Positions 59,904-64,000 of a stretch of 64,000 bases of DNA are shown one piece after another. The stretch is from the NCBI GenBank assembly GCA_947504045.1, contig CANNFY010000002.1, positions 124,001-188,000 on the forward strand. Reading direction: 5' to 3'. This stretch comes from an uncultured Maribacter sp. (GTDB taxonomy: Bacteria > Bacteroidota > Bacteroidia > Flavobacteriales > Flavobacteriaceae). The translations under genes were made by a program, and so were the position numbers. The notes under the pieces were generated by a model that had not been told where the DNA came from, ran no database searches, and worked only from the letters and a program-made list of their open reading frames with translations. The first letter of the stretch is position 1. The number at the start of each line of letters is the position of its first letter.

Positions 59904-60785
59904 ATGAAAAATTTTAAATTAACAAACTTAATGTTACTTGCATTAGTAGTACTAGTTTCTGCATGTAGTAGCGACGATTTAGATGATGCTCCAAAAACAA
60001 GCGCTTTAACTTTAGACCTAAATGGTTTAGAAGATTTAGGTTCAGACTACCTATACGAAGGTTGGATTATTGTAGATGGTGCTCCAGTTTCTACAGGTAC
60101 TTTTTCTGTAGATGCAAATAACAACTTATCACAAACAAGTTTTACTTTAGATGAAGAAACTTTAGAAAGCGCAACAGATTTTGTTCTTACTATTGAGCCA
60201 AATCCAGACCCATCTACTGCACCTGCAGACACAAAAATATTTATTGGTAGTTTTAATGGCGATTCAGCTTCATTAAATACTTCAACAGTTGCTTCTTCTT
60301 TTGATGCAATTGATGGTAAATTTATTATTGCAGCTCCTACAGGAACTGGTGCAGCGGAAGAAATGTACAGTGGTATTTGGTTTTTAGATAACAGTTCTGG
60401 AAGTGCAGTTGCTGGTTTACAGTTACCTACTTTAGAAGCTGGTTGGAAATATGAAGGATGGGTTGTTGTAGATGGTGTTCCTTTATCTACTGGTACTTTT
60501 TCTTCTGTAGAAGGTGCTGATGACGCTAGTCCTTTTAGTGGTAGTAATCCTGGTCCTGCATACCCTGGAGAAGATTTCTTAGTAAATGCTCCTGATGGTG
60601 TAACTTTCCCTACAGATGTTAGAGGTAAAGCAGCTGTAATTAGTATAGAGCCTTACCCAGATAATAGTGCTGCTCCTTTTACTCTTAAGCCATTATTTGG
60701 AATGGTTCCTTCTGATGCTATGGGAGTACAACAAATAACAGATTATGTTGCCGAGAGTTTCCCAACTGGTACAGTTACTAGATAA
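59904..60785 (+). CDS. lipoprotein with duplicated anti-sigma-K-like domain
   Basis: Lipobox VLVSACSSDD; repeated YEGWIIVDGAPVSTGTFS / YEGWVVVDGVPLSTGTFS. Confidence 0.75.
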   Translation: MKNFKLTNLMLLALVVLVSACSSDDLDDAPKTSALTLDLNGLEDLGSDYLYEGWIIVDGAPVSTGTFSVDANNNLSQTSFTLDEETLESATDFVLTIEPNPDPSTAPADTKIFIGSFNGDSASLNTSTVASSFDAIDGKFIIAAPTGTGAAEEMYSGIWFLDNSSGSAVAGLQLPTLEAGWKYEGWVVVDGVPLSTGTFSSVEGADDASPFSGSNPGPAYPGEDFLVNAPDGVTFPTDVRGKAAVISIEPYPDNSAAPFTLKPLFGMVPSDAMGVQQITDYVAESFPTGTVTR

Positions 60786-60805
60786 TTTTCAAGTTCATAT
60801 TATAA

Positions 60806-60845
60806 TAAAAAAGCCTTTGATACTGTATCAAAGGCTTTTTTATTA
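60806..60845. terminator. bidirectional rho-independent terminator
   Basis: aaaaaagcctttgatac-tg-tatcaaaggctttttta. Confidence 0.9.
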
Positions 60846-60860
60846 TATAAATAGTATTCT

Positions 60861-61343
60861 CTATTCCCAGGAATCTATTTGTTCGTTTAAAATATCAACA
60901 TTATACGGTCCTACATGTATTTTTCTATACATAAAATTTAAAATGGTTAATCCTATAAGAGCAATGTATAAAATAATCATAAATACTCCCATTGGAAAAA
61001 ACGTTCCAGGTATTTGATGATCGTCAAACTCTGTATATCCTGATATTGTATATGCTACATCAAATAATTTAAATAAATAAACTATTATTAATATATATAA
61101 AGAGTATTCTATATTCCGCATTGGAGAATCGCTAATTTCTTCTTCTTTTATTTTAAACCATAAAACATATAAGAATATAAAATGAATTATAGAAAATATT
61201 GGAAGAATGTAATTATCAATCTTAAAAAAGTAAAATTTATTGGTGTATAAGCCATAAAAACTTAGTATAATTAATACACTTAAGATTATACTAGATATAA
61301 TAATACTTCTCTTCCAAGGAAGAAATTTAGTTAGTTGTCGCAT
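60861..61343 (-). CDS. hypothetical four-TM membrane protein
   Basis: 160 aa, multiple TM segments, downstream bidirectional terminator. Confidence 0.7.
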   Translation of the reverse strand: MRQLTKFLPWKRSIIISSIILSVLIILSFYGLYTNKFYFFKIDNYILPIFSIIHFIFLYVLWFKIKEEEISDSPMRNIEYSLYILIIVYLFKLFDVAYTISGYTEFDDHQIPGTFFPMGVFMIILYIALIGLTILNFMYRKIHVGPYNVDILNEQIDSWE

Positions 61344-61469
61344 ATAAGTAGTTTTTGAGTTTTGGGGAACTCATATTAAAATTTTAAAACGGACGTACTT
61401 TTTGTTTATTTTAAAAATTCGATGAACCGCATTTTATGTTGAGAACTAGCAAAAAACTGTGGTAAAAAT

Positions 61470-61904
61470 TTAAGTAATCCATTTTTTGTCTGCAGATATT
61501 CTTGCAAAAAAAACTAATAAAACAGAAATTAATATAACAAAAATTGGCATTATTAAAGCGCTAGGGCCATATACATTATATGCGTTAGAAATAAAGAAAG
61601 AATGTGCCATTTGTATAAGTACCGCTATTAAAGAAACTAGGAGTACAAATTTTGCCCATTTTTTTCGTAGTAAAAGTGCAATACACCCTAAAGTGCCTCC
61701 CCATACAGCTATTGCAAAAGCTGCTGTAACCCATGAGGGTTGTGTTTCATATAATAATCTTTCTGCTTGGGGTAATTTTTCTATATCTTCTATGCTCATA
61801 TATGCATGTTGTAAATATGCTCCAACACCTGCAATATTCCATAATAAAGCTAATACACTAACAATCCAAAACCATATTGGCGCTTTTTCTTTAATTGTAG
61901 ACAT
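61470..61904 (-). CDS. hypothetical four-TM membrane protein
   Basis: MSTIKEKAPIWFWIVSVLALLWNIAGVGAYLQHAYMS...; internal ATG at 61904 preferred over 61937. Confidence 0.75.
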   Translation of the reverse strand: MSTIKEKAPIWFWIVSVLALLWNIAGVGAYLQHAYMSIEDIEKLPQAERLLYETQPSWVTAAFAIAVWGGTLGCIALLLRKKWAKFVLLVSLIAVLIQMAHSFFISNAYNVYGPSALIMPIFVILISVLLVFFARISADKKWIT

Positions 61905-61983
61905 AATAATTGTTTTTAGTTGGTTAAAGTTCTTCATAAATTACAAAAAATAAATAAGTTTATATTTTTTAGGAATTAAATTA

Positions 61984-62766
61984 ATGAAGAAGAAATATTA
62001 TTATTTAATACGAGTACAATATTTAGGTTTCCGTTTTAGTGGCTGGCAAAAACAACCGGGTTTTAAAACTATTGAAGGAATGTTGACCAAAACATTAAAA
62101 TATATTTTGCCAGACATACCATTTAAAATTTTAGGAGCAGGTAGAACAGATGCTAAAGTTTCTGCTTTAGATGCTGCTTTCGAATTATTTTTAACTAACT
62201 CTCCTTTAGAAAATATAGACGATTTTATTATTCTATTTAATAAAAACTTACCTTCTGATATTCGAATATTAGCTATTGAAGAAACAACTGCAGATTTTAA
62301 TATTATACAACATAGTAAGTTAAAAGAATATGTATATCTATTTTCTTTTGGCGAAAAAAATCATCCTTTTTGTGCTCCATATTTAACCAATATTCAGGAA
62401 AATTTAGATATAGATGTAATGCAAGAAGCTGCAAGTTGCTTTGTTGGAGAGCATAATTTTTCTAGCTTTACTGCTAGGTTACAAGAAAACACCAAAGTTA
62501 CTAGAGAAATTAATTCTGCATATATTACTGAAAACACCTTACTTTTTGCCAATTTTTTTCCAAAAAAATCATACGCTTTTCATGTTAAAGGAAAAGGGTT
62601 TATACGTTATCAAATTAGAATGATGATGGGAGCTTTATTTCAGGTTGGTAAAGGAGAATTTTCTATAGAGGAATTAAAAGCTAGTTTAACTTCAGAAAAT
62701 ACTACACTGTTAAAACATGTAGCTCCTGGCTCTGGTTTATTATTAAATAATTTAGAATTTGATTAA
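61984..62766 (+). CDS. truA: tRNA pseudouridine(38-40) synthase
   Basis: YLGFRFSGWQKQPGFKTIEGML; LGAGRTDAKVSALDA; FIRYQIRMMMGALFQVGKG. Confidence 0.94.
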   Translation: MKKKYYYLIRVQYLGFRFSGWQKQPGFKTIEGMLTKTLKYILPDIPFKILGAGRTDAKVSALDAAFELFLTNSPLENIDDFIILFNKNLPSDIRILAIEETTADFNIIQHSKLKEYVYLFSFGEKNHPFCAPYLTNIQENLDIDVMQEAASCFVGEHNFSSFTARLQENTKVTREINSAYITENTLLFANFFPKKSYAFHVKGKGFIRYQIRMMMGALFQVGKGEFSIEELKASLTSENTTLLKHVAPGSGLLLNNLEFD

Positions 62767-62774
62767 AATACATA

Positions 62775-63572
62775 ATGAAAAGATTAAAAAAAATACTTCT
62801 ACTAATTGGAATATTGTATATAGGAATAGCAGCATTGGCTTATTTTAATCAAGAAAAATTAGTTTTTATGCCTTCAAAAATGCCAATGAATCATGTTTAT
62901 GATTTTTGTCAACCTTTTGAAGAATTTTGGTTAAATGCCCCAGATGGTGGTAAAATAAATGCAATTCATATTAAAAATAATTCTACTAAAGGTGTAGTGC
63001 TTTATTTTCATGGTAATGCTGGTAATTTATCGCACTTAGGACATGTTGCTAATATGATTTCTAAAAAAGAATATGATATTATTATGATAGATTATAGAAC
63101 TTTTGGAAAGAGTAGTGGTACTTTAACAGAAGAAGCTATTTATGCCGATTCTGATTTGGTGTATACATACGCATTAGACAATTATTCTGAAGATAAAATT
63201 GTAGTATATGGTAGGTCTTTTGGCACTGGTGTAGCAAGTGCATTAGCGTCTAAAAATAAACCATGTAAACTTATTTTAGAATCTCCATTTTATAGTGCAG
63301 TAAGTTTAGGAAAACATAGGTTCCCTTTTTTGCCAATAGATTGGTTATCTAAATTTAGATTTCCTTCTAACGAGTATGTGAAGAATTTAAGTTGCCCTGT
63401 ATATATTTTTCATGGCAAAGAAGATCGTGTTATCCCTTTTTCTTCAAGTAAAAAACTATATGAAGAAATAAACGGAACTAACAAAATGTTTTTTGCTATA
63501 GAAAATGCAGGGCATAATTATTTACAAGACTATGAAACCTTTAAGCAAGGGTTGTCTAATGCTTTACCTTAA
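62775..63572 (+). CDS. alpha/beta hydrolase (BEM46-like)
   Basis: YFHGNAGNLSHLG; VYGRSFGTGVASALA; FHGKEDRVIPF. Confidence 0.92.
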   Translation: MKRLKKILLLIGILYIGIAALAYFNQEKLVFMPSKMPMNHVYDFCQPFEEFWLNAPDGGKINAIHIKNNSTKGVVLYFHGNAGNLSHLGHVANMISKKEYDIIMIDYRTFGKSSGTLTEEAIYADSDLVYTYALDNYSEDKIVVYGRSFGTGVASALASKNKPCKLILESPFYSAVSLGKHRFPFLPIDWLSKFRFPSNEYVKNLSCPVYIFHGKEDRVIPFSSSKKLYEEINGTNKMFFAIENAGHNYLQDYETFKQGLSNALP

Positions 63573-63575
63573 AAT

Positions 63576-64000
63576 TTAATCAAAAATATTAGAAGATAAA
63601 TACCTGTCTCCGCGATCACAAACAATAGATACAATTACGCCTTTGTCTAAGGTAGAGGCTAGTTGTAAAGCGGCATAAGCTGCACCTCCGCTACTAACAC
63701 CACAAAATACACCTTCGGTTTTTGCTAAACTAATGCTTGTTTGTGTAGCTTGTTCTTGGTTTACTTCCATAACCTTATCTACTTTTGATGCATCAAAAAT
63801 TTTAGGTAAATATTCTTTTGGCCATTTACGAATTCCTGGAATTTTTGCGCCATCCATTGGTTGTACACCTACAATTTGTATATCAGAATTTTGCTCTTTT
63901 AAAAAAGTAGAAGTACCCATAATAGTTCCTGTTGTTCCCATGGCAGAAACAAAATGTGTTATTTTACCATCGGTATCTTTCCAAATTTCTGGGCCAGTGG
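63576..64000 (-). CDS. PLP-dependent cysteine synthase family protein, C-terminal part, truncated by window end
   Basis: ...TGPEIWKDTDGKITHFVSAMGTTGTIMGTSTFLKEQNSDIQIVGVQP; GVFCGVSSGGAAYAALQLA; frame open to window edge. Confidence 0.9.
   Translation of the reverse strand, partial: TGPEIWKDTDGKITHFVSAMGTTGTIMGTSTFLKEQNSDIQIVGVQPMDGAKIPGIRKWPKEYLPKIFDASKVDKVMEVNQEQATQTSISLAKTEGVFCGVSSGGAAYAALQLASTLDKGVIVSIVCDRGDRYLSSNIFD

Noticed and set aside
61486-61953. 155-aa plus-strand ORF antisense to 61470-61937
   Set aside because: The minus-strand frame encodes a clear four-TM protein; the plus-strand translation has no recognisable features and is a shadow ORF.
1-64000. Search for CRISPR arrays, IS elements, integrases, toxin-antitoxin or phage-defence genes
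   Set aside because: No regularly spaced repeats, transposase/integrase motifs or recognisable defence genes were seen; the window looks like core chromosome.

Overview
The window is a low-GC chromosomal segment from a Bacteroidota bacterium, most likely family Flavobacteriaceae (judged from gene content and order). I saw no rRNA, tRNA, CRISPR array, prophage or transposase. In order it contains: a menaquinone cluster (menD 3' end, menA, menC, menE, with DUF2853, S1-domain and CPBP-protease genes); a LytTR response regulator with a TPR histidine kinase; a VWA protein with a SusC-like N-terminus; acyl-CoA carboxylase beta, ettA and fumC; tsaE and porX; the lpxD-lpxC/fabZ-lpxA-efp-lpxD2-sucD block; an M16 peptidase, fabG and an SPFH protein; a complete histidine operon (hisG-D-C-B-H-A-F-IE) interleaved with GNAT and DinB genes; an ECF sigma cluster; a VWA/MoxR pair; an OmpR-type two-component system; truA, an alpha/beta hydrolase, and a truncated cysteine synthase at the right edge. 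The strongest non-annotated signal is a compact transcription attenuator in front of hisG. It has a 17-codon ORF, MRNKTTHHHFHTGYQAR (39599-39652), with four His codons in five. A rho-independent terminator follows, and its 5' arm can alternatively pair with the 3' end of the leader ORF. Other notable items are a 13-bp direct repeat with 21-bp period (LytTR-site geometry) between the LytTR regulator and its kinase gene, two small ORFs missed by the 60-aa ORF cutoff, and a hairpin between hisB and hisH.
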